A DNA stretch of 64,000 bases from UBA11865 sp963749825 (GTDB lineage: Bacteria > Chloroflexota > Anaerolineae > Promineifilales > Promineifilaceae): contig CAVVOI010000012.1 of NCBI GenBank assembly GCA_963749825.1, positions 248,001 to 312,000 of the forward strand, in the 5' to 3' direction. Positions within the stretch are counted from its first letter, which is position 1, and each line of letters begins with the position of its first letter. Shown piece by piece: positions 53,307 through 62,178 of the stretch. Below the pieces are notes generated by a model. It did not search any database, was not told the origin of the DNA, and saw only the letters and a program-made list of their open reading frames with translations. Made by a program: the position numbers and the translations under genes.

Positions 53307-55658
53307 ATGTCGTTGTTACAACAGCTAGTCCAGTTTCTCAGCCAGCCGCCTGAGAGCCTTGTTTATCATATCGTGACGTTACTTGCCTTGCAGGCGACGT
53401 TTTGGTTGGCGCTTTGGCAACTGCGCCGCTACCCGGCGGACGCTCTTGCTCGGCGTCTGGTATGGGCGAGTGGCGGCATTATCATCGGCCGGTTGATCAT
53501 CCTAATCGCTAGCCTCATCATCGCAACGCCAGCAGAGGCTACCAGCATAATCCCTCCCTTGGAAAGAGCGATAGATACCGCAACGGCCGTTCTACTTGTT
53601 TGGGCATTGGCTCCTCATTTTCGAAATTATCCGCGTTTGGGTGATGTTTTACTACTGATCATCCTCATAGTCATTGGATTCCTTTATGCTTTTTTTGCCC
53701 AGGCATGGATCGATCGAACCCAGGCTGGCGTGCTCTTAGGAGGGTACGCGGCGACAAACCAGGCAGCGATTTGGGAAGCAATCCAGTTAGTTTTTCTGGG
53801 CCTAGGTAGTGCATTGATCATTTATAGCCGGGAGAATGAATGGCCCTTGCGTCTAGCTGTTGTTCTGGCATTATTCTTAGCCCACCTGGTAAGCTTGATA
53901 GATCAATTTAGCGGCAATTTAGCTACGACCGATATTTCTTATTGGGTCCGGCTTGGAAATTTGATTGCCTTCCCGTTACTGGCGATTTTGACCTACCGTC
54001 ACAATTTGACGTCTCTACTTCCGTCAAGGGGTTTTGGTCGTACTATGGTTGAAAATCTTGCTTATTTGCTCCAGCTAGCTCGAACCACCATCAGTGATCC
54101 AGATCTTGATAAGACCCTCGATCACGCCTTAAATATGGCCTCTGAATCAATCACTGCCACATATTGGGCCCTGGCAATGTTTGAACCGGGTAATCAGGAA
54201 AGTCTTAAACTATTCTACTTTGACGGCAAAGAGCCGGCAGGAGGAGCAGAAGAAAGGTCAGTCCGGACTTCCCATGTCAATATTGGGGATTTTCCGGCTT
54301 TCCGTCAAGCGCTGGAGAGTCATAACCAGGTTGAACTTTTAACCGATGGTCAAGGTGCAAAACAAATGCACGAACTCTATGTCCAACTTGACTTGAAAGG
54401 CCAGGGTTCTTTGTTAATTGAACCGCTTTTCGTCGAGGACAATGATCTCGGATTATTGCTTCTGGCTGGACCAGTTGGCCAGTTAAGTTGGCCAGTCGAA
54501 GAAAAACAATTGGCCACACCTTTGGCAGCCTATCTAGCTCAGGCTATCGATAATGCCCGTCGCTATGAATTAAGCGAAGGCGATTCGATGTGGCCAGTTT
54601 GGCAGGATGAGACATCGTTATCCAATCCCGACAATCGCACAAACGCTTTGGAAAGGCAGTTAGTCGAGGAACAGACGAGGGCGCGCCAACTTGCGGCCTC
54701 CTTAATGGTTGCCGAAGAGGTCACTCGAGACGTTCGTGTCAAACAATTAGAAGATGAGATCGACGCTTTGCGTGAGTCATTAGTCGAAGCCGAGAACGCT
54801 ATGGCACTTGCCGCGGCAAGTGATGCTGGGGTCAGTACCGATTGGGTGATGCAGACTGTCTCCCGCTATTCCGGGGAATTAGAAGAGGCGCAAGTTCATA
54901 TCAGCAATCTAGAAAAACGCCTGGTTCAAGTTTCAAGCCAAAGCGATCTCGTATCAGTAGCCGCCCATACCAGAGAAATGCGCACGCCTTTGACATCCTT
55001 AGGCGTCTACACCGACTTGCTACTGGGCGAGACATTAGGCATTTTAGGTGCTCAACAAATTGACGTATTGCAGCGCATGAAAACCAGCATTGAGAATTTA
55101 ACCTCTCATCTAAACCAAATATTATTAGAAATTGGCCGCCGGGAGCAATCGAACGACGGGCGAATATTAGTCGACGTTCGCGAGACAATCGAATCCGCTA
55201 TCAGCTCGATCAGTTCTTATATGCAAGCCAAACGACTAAAATTGGATCTGATCATAGACGATGATTTGCCGTTGTTACCGACATTCGATAATGACTTTTA
55301 CATGATCGTCAGCCGATTGTTGGGCAGCGCCTGCCTGGTATCTACAGAGGATGGGCATGTTTCGGTAAAAGCGCAGTTTGATGGGGAAATAGCAACTGCA
55401 TCCGGTTTCCTACTGCTTTCAGTTGGCGACAGTGGGGAAAGTGAAGGACAAGAACTGATTTACCGCTTGCTTTCCGGGCAAGGGGGTTCAACCGATGAGC
55501 CATTGCCCGACCACTTAATCCAGGCCGGGGATAACTTATCAATAGCAATTGACCTCGTAAAAAATCTTGGTGGACGTCTCTGGGTAGATCAAGATTCTGT
55601 CGCCGGCAATACTGTTTCGGTCTTGTTGCCTATTACAGCGGTAGAGATGGTGCCTTGA
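53307..55658 (+). CDS. Membrane sensor with GAF and kinase-like domains, probably a pseudokinase
   Basis: The 783-aa protein has about seven membrane helices (15-240), a GAF-like domain (about 255-420), a coiled coil (about 445-540) and a histidine-kinase-like C-terminus (545-783). Where a HisKA domain should read S-H-E-L-R-T-P-L it reads T-R-E-M-R-T-P-L: Arg556 takes the place of the phosphoacceptor His, with a His554 two positions earlier. The ATPase half is also degenerate: the N-box reads SRLLGSACLVS without the usual Asn, the G1 box reads VGDSGES and no GxGLGL loop is seen. It therefore probably senses or scaffolds without autophosphorylation. It is preceded by a palindromic promoter and followed four bases later by the LysM gene. 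Confidence 0.86.
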   Translation: MSLLQQLVQFLSQPPESLVYHIVTLLALQATFWLALWQLRRYPADALARRLVWASGGIIIGRLIILIASLIIATPAEATSIIPPLERAIDTATAVLLVWALAPHFRNYPRLGDVLLLIILIVIGFLYAFFAQAWIDRTQAGVLLGGYAATNQAAIWEAIQLVFLGLGSALIIYSRENEWPLRLAVVLALFLAHLVSLIDQFSGNLATTDISYWVRLGNLIAFPLLAILTYRHNLTSLLPSRGFGRTMVENLAYLLQLARTTISDPDLDKTLDHALNMASESITATYWALAMFEPGNQESLKLFYFDGKEPAGGAEERSVRTSHVNIGDFPAFRQALESHNQVELLTDGQGAKQMHELYVQLDLKGQGSLLIEPLFVEDNDLGLLLLAGPVGQLSWPVEEKQLATPLAAYLAQAIDNARRYELSEGDSMWPVWQDETSLSNPDNRTNALERQLVEEQTRARQLAASLMVAEEVTRDVRVKQLEDEIDALRESLVEAENAMALAAASDAGVSTDWVMQTVSRYSGELEEAQVHISNLEKRLVQVSSQSDLVSVAAHTREMRTPLTSLGVYTDLLLGETLGILGAQQIDVLQRMKTSIENLTSHLNQILLEIGRREQSNDGRILVDVRETIESAISSISSYMQAKRLKLDLIIDDDLPLLPTFDNDFYMIVSRLLGSACLVSTEDGHVSVKAQFDGEIATASGFLLLSVGDSGESEGQELIYRLLSGQGGSTDEPLPDHLIQAGDNLSIAIDLVKNLGGRLWVDQDSVAGNTVSVLLPITAVEMVP

Positions 55659-55662
55659 TTGA

Positions 55663-56832
55663 ATGATAAATGACGAGAAGACACCACAGGCTCCGGCCGA
55701 ATGGCATGTCAGTATCTTTGTGGTCACAGCCATCATCCTCACGCTGGTATTTGCGATCTTGTTTTCGCTTGCCGATAGTCTCTATGCCAGCTTGCCTGCT
55801 CCGATAAGACCAACAATCATCGCCTTTGCCCAAACCGGCACCCCCATTCCGCCGACAAGGTTGATTCCAACCAGCACTCCTACCGGCACTCCGATTTCTG
55901 AGGGTTCGTCACCGTCCGCGGACGGTGACGACCAACCAGCAGAACCTACGGCTGTTGCTGTAATAGCCCAAGTAGGCTGCGGAACCGTGCCGGCCGGATG
56001 GGTCTCATATACTGTCTTCCCTGGTGATACACTCTTCAAATTGTCCCTGAATTCTGGAGCTACGGTCAGCGAAATTGTTCAGGCCAATTGCCTGGATATC
56101 AACATGCTATATAGCGGTACTTTAATATACCTTCCTGCGGCGCCGCCGGTTCGTCCTCCTTGCGGCCCACCTATGTCATGGGTCTCATACATCGTACAGC
56201 CAGGCGATACACTTTACTCTTTGGCCACCAGAACGGGAACAACCGTCTATGCTATCATGCAAGCAAATTGTCTGGTATCCAGCAAGATATTCTATGGTCG
56301 CAGCCTCTATCTACCACCTGGGAGTGTCCCGCCTCTGCCCACAAATACAGTCACCCATACACCCCAACCCACAACATCTCCGTCGTCCACGAAAGATGCG
56401 ACTTCAGAGCCCACCGCAACGGAAGTCCCACCAGTAGGCACGCCACCACCACCCGGAACGCCGACGCCATCCGGAACGCCAACACCAACTGGAACGCCAA
56501 CACCAACCGCGACACCAGGTCCTTCGCCGACTTCAACGCCGACCTTTACGCCGGGTCCTTCGCCGACGTCAACGCCAACATCTACGCCGACTCCGACGCC
56601 ATCTAATACACCGGTAGTGACCAGTACACCCACGCCAACTTCTACTAATACACCTGTCCCAACAAATACGCCCCTACCGGCGAACACGCCGACATTTACC
56701 CCGGTTCCGCCGAATACACCGACGCATACGCCGACTTTCACACCAACAGCCACATCGACCTCCACGCCAACTCCAACGCCGCCGCCCTATCCGGGCGTCA
56801 CACCCACAAATACTGTGTCACCCTATCCGTAA
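55663..56832 (+). CDS. Membrane-anchored protein with two LysM domains and a Thr/Pro tail
   Basis: The 389-aa protein has one N-terminal membrane segment (about 18-42), a short Pro/Thr linker, two LysM domains (about 110-155, YTVFPGDTLFKLSLNSG, and 170-215, YIVQPGDTLYSLATRTG) and a low-complexity tail of about 160 residues of TPT-type repeats. LysM binds N-acetylglucosamine in peptidoglycan or chitin. Each LysM ends in a QANCL segment whose Cys could form disulphides. It begins four bases after the sensor gene, so the two are co-translated. Likely a cell-wall-bound protein; the tail probably extends through the envelope. Confidence 0.88.
   Translation: MINDEKTPQAPAEWHVSIFVVTAIILTLVFAILFSLADSLYASLPAPIRPTIIAFAQTGTPIPPTRLIPTSTPTGTPISEGSSPSADGDDQPAEPTAVAVIAQVGCGTVPAGWVSYTVFPGDTLFKLSLNSGATVSEIVQANCLDINMLYSGTLIYLPAAPPVRPPCGPPMSWVSYIVQPGDTLYSLATRTGTTVYAIMQANCLVSSKIFYGRSLYLPPGSVPPLPTNTVTHTPQPTTSPSSTKDATSEPTATEVPPVGTPPPPGTPTPSGTPTPTGTPTPTATPGPSPTSTPTFTPGPSPTSTPTSTPTPTPSNTPVVTSTPTPTSTNTPVPTNTPLPANTPTFTPVPPNTPTHTPTFTPTATSTSTPTPTPPPYPGVTPTNTVSPYP
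56437..56790 (+). repeat. Low-complexity Thr/Pro-coding repeat
   Basis: Short imperfect units such as ACGCCGACT and ACACCAAC repeat through the 3' half of the LysM gene and code for TPT/TPTPT peptides. The purine/pyrimidine bias also creates a long Val/Gly frame on the other strand, which is not a gene. Confidence 0.8.
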
Positions 56833-56872
56833 TGTGAATCGTAGTCCCTCTTTTTAACTAATTTAGCCCATG

Positions 56873-56900
56873 TTGGAGAAGACAGTTGCTGTGCTATAAT
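56873..56900 (+). promoter_or_regulatory. Promoter before the Fe-S sugar dehydrase gene
   Basis: TTGGAG (56873-56878) and a perfect TATAAT (56895-56900) are 16 bp apart, ending 73 bases before the ATG at 56974. Confidence 0.6.
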
Positions 56901-56973
56901 TCTTGGCTGGTTTCGGCCTGACCTAGAATTCTTGCTGGGTCAACAGTGACTGCCGGACTGGAGTATTTCCTAA

Positions 56974-58290
56974 ATGAAGAATGCTGGAGATCTGCGCCAG
57001 GAAATTCTGGCGCAGGTTGCTGATTATTACCTGGTCGCCCATCAAAATCAGGCTTTCGTTCCCGGTGAAAGCCGGGTTAATTATGCCGGCCGCGTCTATG
57101 ATGAAAAGGAACTTCAAAACCTGGTTGGCGCTGCCCTGGACTTCTGGTTAACTGCTGGTCCCGAAACCGAACAGTTTGAAGAGGCGTTGAGAGATTTTGT
57201 AGGCGTACGCGAGATCATCCCAGTTAACTCGGGTTCTTCAGCAAACCTGGTAGCCATTTCCGCCCTGTGCTCAAACCAACTTCGCTATGGACTCCGGCCG
57301 GGCGACGAAGTCATTGTTCCCGCCGCCAGCTTTCCAACGACAGTGAACCCAATTCTGCAAAACCAGCTCGTGCCCGTATTTGTTGATAGCTGCCTTGGGG
57401 ATTACAACCTGGATCCCAACTCCTTAGAAGCGGCATTGTCGGAAAAAACCCGAGCAGTTGTATTTGCTCATACTTTGGGCAACCCGGCCGATATGGATGC
57501 CATTATGTCCTTCGTCAATCGGCACAACTTGTTTCTCGTCGAAGATACCTGTGATGCGCTGGGAAGCAAATGGGACAATAAATTAGTTGGTACCTTTGGA
57601 CACATCGCGACCCTAAGTTTTTATCCGGCACACCATATCACCATGGGTGAGGGCGGGGCTGCCTATACCCGTAGCCGGAGGTTGGCCAAGATCGCTCGTT
57701 CAATAAGAGATTGGGGGCGCGATTGCTGGTGTGGCTATGACAATCCGATAGATGGAAAATGCGGCATACGCTTTGAACGCGAAGTTCCAGGCATGCCTGG
57801 TTTTTATGACCACCGCTATTTCTATACCGAGATTGGCTACAATTTAAAGCTGACTGATCTACAGGCGGCGATTGGCCTGGCCCAGATGCAGAAGTTGTCA
57901 AGCTTCATAGCCAGCCGTAAGGGCAACTTTGCTTATCTATTTAAAAACCTAAAGCGGTTCGAAGAACATTTGATTCTGCCTTCCTGGCATGAGAAGGCCG
58001 ATCCTTCGTGGTTTGCTTTTCCAATACTCGTACGTGATGATGCGCCATTTTCAAGACATGATCTCACCCGCTATCTGGAAGAAAACAAGGTGGAAACCCG
58101 AACCTTGTTCGCCGGTAATTTACTTAAACAGCCAGCTTACAAGGATACCGAACATCGTGTCATCGGCGATTTACCTGTCTCCGATTTCATCATGAGGGCT
58201 GCCTTTTTTGTCGGCGTTTACCCGGGTCTTAACCAGACAAAGCTGGACTACATGATTGATACATTCGATTCCTATTTCAAACAACTATGA
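56974..58290 (+). CDS. rfbH: RfbH/E1-type CDP-4-keto-6-deoxyglucose 3-dehydrase (DegT family, [2Fe-2S])
   Basis: The 438-aa protein is a DegT/DnrJ/EryC1-type PLP enzyme. At the Schiff-base position it has His220 (FYPAHHITMGEGG) instead of Lys, the hallmark of the C-3 dehydrase E1, which uses PMP and does not transaminate. Four cysteines fit the E1 iron-sulphur site: C193, then X57, C251, X1, C253 and C263; the last gap is X9 where characterised E1 has X7. E1 removes the 3-hydroxyl of CDP-4-keto-6-deoxy-D-glucose, needing a reductase (E3). No reductase or CDP-glucose dehydratase gene lies near. A glycosyltransferase follows. Confidence 0.9.
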   Translation: MKNAGDLRQEILAQVADYYLVAHQNQAFVPGESRVNYAGRVYDEKELQNLVGAALDFWLTAGPETEQFEEALRDFVGVREIIPVNSGSSANLVAISALCSNQLRYGLRPGDEVIVPAASFPTTVNPILQNQLVPVFVDSCLGDYNLDPNSLEAALSEKTRAVVFAHTLGNPADMDAIMSFVNRHNLFLVEDTCDALGSKWDNKLVGTFGHIATLSFYPAHHITMGEGGAAYTRSRRLAKIARSIRDWGRDCWCGYDNPIDGKCGIRFEREVPGMPGFYDHRYFYTEIGYNLKLTDLQAAIGLAQMQKLSSFIASRKGNFAYLFKNLKRFEEHLILPSWHEKADPSWFAFPILVRDDAPFSRHDLTRYLEENKVETRTLFAGNLLKQPAYKDTEHRVIGDLPVSDFIMRAAFFVGVYPGLNQTKLDYMIDTFDSYFKQL

Positions 58291-58333
58291 GGGGAATCAA
58301 GTAACCTGTAATGGAGCTCGCGATCTATCAAGC

Positions 58334-59095
58334 ATGAATAAACTCTCGGTAATCATTTGCTGTTACAACGAGCAAGCCACGGTGCGCGAGGTCATAAAAA
58401 AGACCCAGCAGGTGGAATTAGGTTCCAACTGGGACCGGGAAATTATCGTCGTCGATAACTTTTCCACTGATGGCACCCGAGAGATCTTACAGGAGATAAA
58501 CGATCCAGAGGTCAAGTTATTATTCCATGACAAAAACTTAGGCAAAGGCGCGTCCATCCGGACGGGTATCGCCAATATGACCGGCGATTACATGATCATC
58601 CAAGACGCCGATAGCGAATATGATCCGGCCGACCATACAAAATTTTGCAAGTATGTGGATGAGCACAAGCCGGCGGCCGTTTTTGGTTCACGCGTCCTAG
58701 GAGGTCAGGTTAAATATGAATATGCTCACGCGTACCTGGGTGTCCGGATTCTGACAACGATGATCAACTTGCTATTCGGAGGACATTTGACCGATGTGGC
58801 AACGGCCACAAAAATGGTTCGTGGCGATTTGGTGAAAGCCTTAAACTTGACTTGCAGTGGGTTTGACCTGGACTTTGAACTGCCGGATAAGATTCTTTTG
58901 TCGGGCAATGAAATTCATGAAATTCCGATTCAATACGATCCACGAACCTATGCCGAAGGAAAAAAGATCCAGACCAGGGATGGTTTGTGGGCAATGATAA
59001 TTATGCTAAGAGACCGCTTAGGTCTGACACCTCTTTGGAAGGAGAAAAAATCGGATATTGCTCTGAATGAAGACGGCATCGAAAAGGTAGCCTGA
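58334..59095 (+). CDS. Family 2 glycosyltransferase (DPM1-like)
   Basis: I place the start at ATG 58334 (MNKLSVIICCYNE, 253 aa); the longer frame overlaps rfbH. GT-A motifs are seen: VDNFSTDGTREIL, QDADSEYDPAD for metal and nucleotide sugar, and FGSRVLGG. It resembles polyprenyl-phosphate mannosyl/glucosyl transferases, but lacks C-terminal membrane helices. It probably builds a surface glycan with the rfbH product, though the sugar is not known. Confidence 0.88.
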   Translation: MNKLSVIICCYNEQATVREVIKKTQQVELGSNWDREIIVVDNFSTDGTREILQEINDPEVKLLFHDKNLGKGASIRTGIANMTGDYMIIQDADSEYDPADHTKFCKYVDEHKPAAVFGSRVLGGQVKYEYAHAYLGVRILTTMINLLFGGHLTDVATATKMVRGDLVKALNLTCSGFDLDFELPDKILLSGNEIHEIPIQYDPRTYAEGKKIQTRDGLWAMIIMLRDRLGLTPLWKEKKSDIALNEDGIEKVA

Positions 59096-59130
59096 AAGGG
59101 CATTCGATCAATTCATCAGGTGGAATTTAT

Positions 59131-60087
59131 ATGAATATTGTTATTACTGGTTCCATTGCCTATGACTATCTGATGTCTTTCCCGGGCAAATTCAGTGATC
59201 ATCTACTCGCCGACCAACTTCATACCATCAGCGTCAGCTTCCTGGTTGATAGCCTGGAGCGTATGCGTGGCGGCGTTGCACCAAATATCGCGTACACTAA
59301 TGCCTTGCTGGGTGGCAAGCCTAGGATTATGGCCGCGGCCGGGCAAGACTTCGAAGAATACCGGCAATGGTTGGAAGCATATGGCGTTGACACTTCAGGA
59401 ATCGTCGTATTTACGGATGATTATTGCGCCTCTTTTTTCGTCAACACCGATGAAGAGCATAATCAGATAGCCAGTTTCTACACAGGAGCGATGGCCAACG
59501 CTAGCGAGTTGACTTTCGCCGAGAATGCGACCGGGGCTGAACTTGCGATCATATCGCCTAACGATCCTGGGGCCATGAAAGCTTATGTAACCGAATGCAA
59601 GCAACTCGACATTCCTTATATTTATGATCCAAGCCAACAGATAATTCGCCTTTCTGGCGATGAGCTTGAAGAAGGCCTGTCTGGTTGCAGAATGTTGAGC
59701 GTAAACGAATACGAACTATCGATGATCAAGGAAAAGACTGGACTTAGCCACAAGGACATCTTGAATCGTGCCGGTGGGCTGTTGCTGACCCTTGGAAAAA
59801 ATGGGTCGCAGATACAGGTCGATGGTGAAACCTACAGAATTCCGGCCGTAAAACCCCGCAGAATAGTCGAGCCGACGGGGGCCGGAGACGCCTTTCGCGG
59901 TGGCATGCTACGCGGAATCCAGCTTGGTCTACCCTGGGAGATTATCGGGCGCATGGGCGCCCTCGCCGCGGCTTATGTCTTGGAAAACTTTGGTACCCAA
60001 GGGCATTTTTTCACACCAGAGGATTTTGTTGAACGTTATCGCCAGATGTTCGATGACGAAGGGGCGCTAGAACTATTGTTGACATAA
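59131..60087 (+). CDS. PfkB-family carbohydrate kinase, adenosine kinase-like
   Basis: The 318-aa ribokinase-fold enzyme starts with GSIAYDYLMSFPGKF and RMRGGVAPNIAYTNALLGG and ends with the catalytic block EPTGAGDAFRGGMLRGI, whose Asp activates the acceptor hydroxyl. The order of motifs is closest to bacterial adenosine kinases. The S-adenosylhomocysteinase gene is 97 nt downstream; removing adenosine pulls that enzyme's reversible reaction forward, which supports an adenosine kinase role (inference). Confidence 0.86.
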   Translation: MNIVITGSIAYDYLMSFPGKFSDHLLADQLHTISVSFLVDSLERMRGGVAPNIAYTNALLGGKPRIMAAAGQDFEEYRQWLEAYGVDTSGIVVFTDDYCASFFVNTDEEHNQIASFYTGAMANASELTFAENATGAELAIISPNDPGAMKAYVTECKQLDIPYIYDPSQQIIRLSGDELEEGLSGCRMLSVNEYELSMIKEKTGLSHKDILNRAGGLLLTLGKNGSQIQVDGETYRIPAVKPRRIVEPTGAGDAFRGGMLRGIQLGLPWEIIGRMGALAAAYVLENFGTQGHFFTPEDFVERYRQMFDDEGALELLLT

Positions 60088-60184
60088 CGAATATACTTTG
60101 TGTATCACGCGCTGAGACATCACGATGCGCGAATTTTTCACGTTCTTAACCAATATCTAATTATTTTTAAGGAGAGCATTGATC

Positions 60185-61444
60185 ATGGAATATCATGTTA
60201 AGGATTTAAATCTGGCCCAAGGTGGTCGGCACCGGATTGAATGGGCCGAGCAAGAGATGCCTGTTTTGCGCAGCATTCGCGAACAATTCACCAAAGAGCG
60301 ACCACTCGCGGGAATGCGCGTGAGCGCCTGCTTGCACGTGACGACTGAAACAGCCAACCTCGCCTATACCCTTCAGCTTGGCGGCGCTGATGTTGTGCTG
60401 TGTGCAAGCAACCCGCTCAGCACCCAGGATGATGTGGCGGCAAGCTTGGTTAGCCACTACGAGATACCTGTCTACGCCATCAAAGGCGAGAATAATGAGA
60501 CCTACTACGAACACATCAAAGCGGCCCTCGATCATAAACCGCACATCACAATGGATGACGGCGCGGATCTTGTCAGCACGATTCATAAATCGCGCAACGA
60601 GCTTTTGGCCGACATTTTGGGCGGCACAGAAGAAACAACAACTGGGGTTATCCGCTTGCGGGCCATGGCCAATCAAGGCGAATTACGTTTCCCAGTCATC
60701 GCCGTCAATGATGCCCTAACCAAGCATATGTTCGACAACCGTTATGGAACCGGGCAATCGACGCTGGATGGCATTATCCGGGCCACGAACACTTTGATCG
60801 CCGGCAAGACGATTGTGGTCGCGGGATACGGTTGGTGCAGCAGGGGCATCGCCATGCGGGCCAGTGGCCTGGGCGGCAATGTGATCGTCACTGAAATCGA
60901 TCCACTGAAGGGTCTCGAGGCGGTCATGGATGGTTTCCGGGTCATGCCAATGCTGGAGGCGGCCCGTTATGGAGATATCTTTGTTAGTGCTACCGGAGAC
61001 ATCAATGTACTCGACGTCCATCATATGGAAGCTATGAAGGATGGAGCAATCATCGCCAATTCTGGACATTTCAACGTTGAGATCAACATCCCTGGCTTAG
61101 AGGAAATGGCAACAAAACCAGCGCGAAAGGTACGCGAGTTTGTGGACCAATACGAGTTACCAAACGGCAACCGTATCAATCTACTGGGCGAAGGACGCCT
61201 AATAAACCTGGCCGCGGCCGAGGGGCACCCCGCATCGGTCATGGACATGAGTTTTGCCAACCAGGCCTTGAGCGCAGTCTATTTGATTCGCAATGTCGAA
61301 GAATTGGAAAACACCGTGTACGGCGTTCCAGCAGATGTCGATCAAGAAATCGCCCGGATCAAGCTATCCGAGATGGGCATTCAAATCGACAAACTCACAG
61401 CAGAACAAGAAAAATATCTGAGTTCATGGGAAGAAGGCACTTAG
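60185..61444 (+). CDS. ahcY: S-adenosylhomocysteinase
   Basis: ATG 60185 is ten bases after AAGGAG and gives 419 aa. The enzyme splits S-adenosylhomocysteine to adenosine and homocysteine with bound NAD+. Signatures seen are HVTTETANLAYTLQLGGA, CASNPLSTQDDVAA, the NAD fold VVAGYGWCSRGIAMRASGLG, and SGHFNVEI near the end of the domain. It lacks the long insertion and C-terminal KPDHYRY-like tail of the plant/mammal group, as in the shorter bacterial/archaeal type. A strong terminator follows. Confidence 0.96.
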   Translation: MEYHVKDLNLAQGGRHRIEWAEQEMPVLRSIREQFTKERPLAGMRVSACLHVTTETANLAYTLQLGGADVVLCASNPLSTQDDVAASLVSHYEIPVYAIKGENNETYYEHIKAALDHKPHITMDDGADLVSTIHKSRNELLADILGGTEETTTGVIRLRAMANQGELRFPVIAVNDALTKHMFDNRYGTGQSTLDGIIRATNTLIAGKTIVVAGYGWCSRGIAMRASGLGGNVIVTEIDPLKGLEAVMDGFRVMPMLEAARYGDIFVSATGDINVLDVHHMEAMKDGAIIANSGHFNVEINIPGLEEMATKPARKVREFVDQYELPNGNRINLLGEGRLINLAAAEGHPASVMDMSFANQALSAVYLIRNVEELENTVYGVPADVDQEIARIKLSEMGIQIDKLTAEQEKYLSSWEEGT

Positions 61445-61475
61445 AGTCTATCTTTCGCCGAATATAATCATGATT

Positions 61476-61517
61476 AGGCCAGTGGATCGAATATATATCC
61501 ACTGGCCTATATATTTT
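61476..61517 (+). terminator. Terminator after ahcY
   Basis: AGGCCAGTGGAT (61476-61487) and ATCCACTGGCCT (61497-61508) are perfectly complementary and are followed by ATATATTTT. It ends the rfbH-ahcY block just before the PAP2-like gene. Confidence 0.85.
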
Positions 61518-61519
61518 CA

Positions 61520-62146
61520 ATGATGAACCAACCCAAAGATTATAGCGCCGCCACAACCATAGGTTGGGTCCGGGTGGCTCGAATTTTTTCCAATGTGGTC
61601 AGCCCACCGGTTATCATTGCCTTACTCGGATTGGCTCTTTCTTTGAAAGAGTTACCAAATCTACAGGGCCTGATGTGGGCTCTGCTATTTGGCTTCTGGG
61701 TATCGCTAATGCCAATTCTCCTGGTCGTCTACCTGCTAAAGACCGGACGAATCACCGACCTGCACATGAACACCCGCCGGGAAAGACGCTTACCGTATAT
61801 TACTGGCGTCGTTGGAGCTCTTGTTGCCTTACTCGTCATCCAGATTTTTTCTGGACCGGAATTGTTGCGCTGCCTGGCTATCTATTCTGTCATAGCATTA
61901 AGCTTTATGGCTATCATCACTCATTATTGGATGATCAGCATTCATGCAAGTAGCATCACCGCGGCAACCATTATTGCCGGATTAGTTTTCGGCTTTTGGA
62001 TAGCATTACTTCTGTTGCCGCTGGTTGTCCTGGTTAGTTGGGTCCGGATCTACTTACGCCGCCACACTGGGTCTCAAGTTTTGGCTGGTATCGCCCTGGG
62101 CGGAGGCATTGTTCTGGTCATGGCAATTGGTGGCTGTTTCGTCTAG
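61520..62146 (+). CDS. PAP2-like membrane protein
   Basis: The 208-aa protein has about five or six helices. PAP2 phosphatase motifs are recognisable but altered: KTGRITDLHMNTRRERRLP (motif 1), ISIHASS for the PSGH motif with its His, and VRIYLRRHTGSQVLAG for motif 3, where the final Asp is replaced by Gln. It belongs to a lipid-phosphatase-like group whose activity is not certain. It starts at ATG ATG 61520/61523, only about a dozen bases after the ahcY terminator stem, without a clear SD. Confidence 0.75.
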   Translation: MMNQPKDYSAATTIGWVRVARIFSNVVSPPVIIALLGLALSLKELPNLQGLMWALLFGFWVSLMPILLVVYLLKTGRITDLHMNTRRERRLPYITGVVGALVALLVIQIFSGPELLRCLAIYSVIALSFMAIITHYWMISIHASSITAATIIAGLVFGFWIALLLLPLVVLVSWVRIYLRRHTGSQVLAGIALGGGIVLVMAIGGCFV

Positions 62147-62178
62147 AATTTCGACATCAGATTCAGGATTAAAGGCTT

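Noticed and set aside
56307..56765. A long Val/Gly-rich frame on the minus strand opposite the LysM gene
   Set aside because: It is the mirror of the Thr/Pro repeat on the plus strand; its composition is pure repeat translation with no SD or family.
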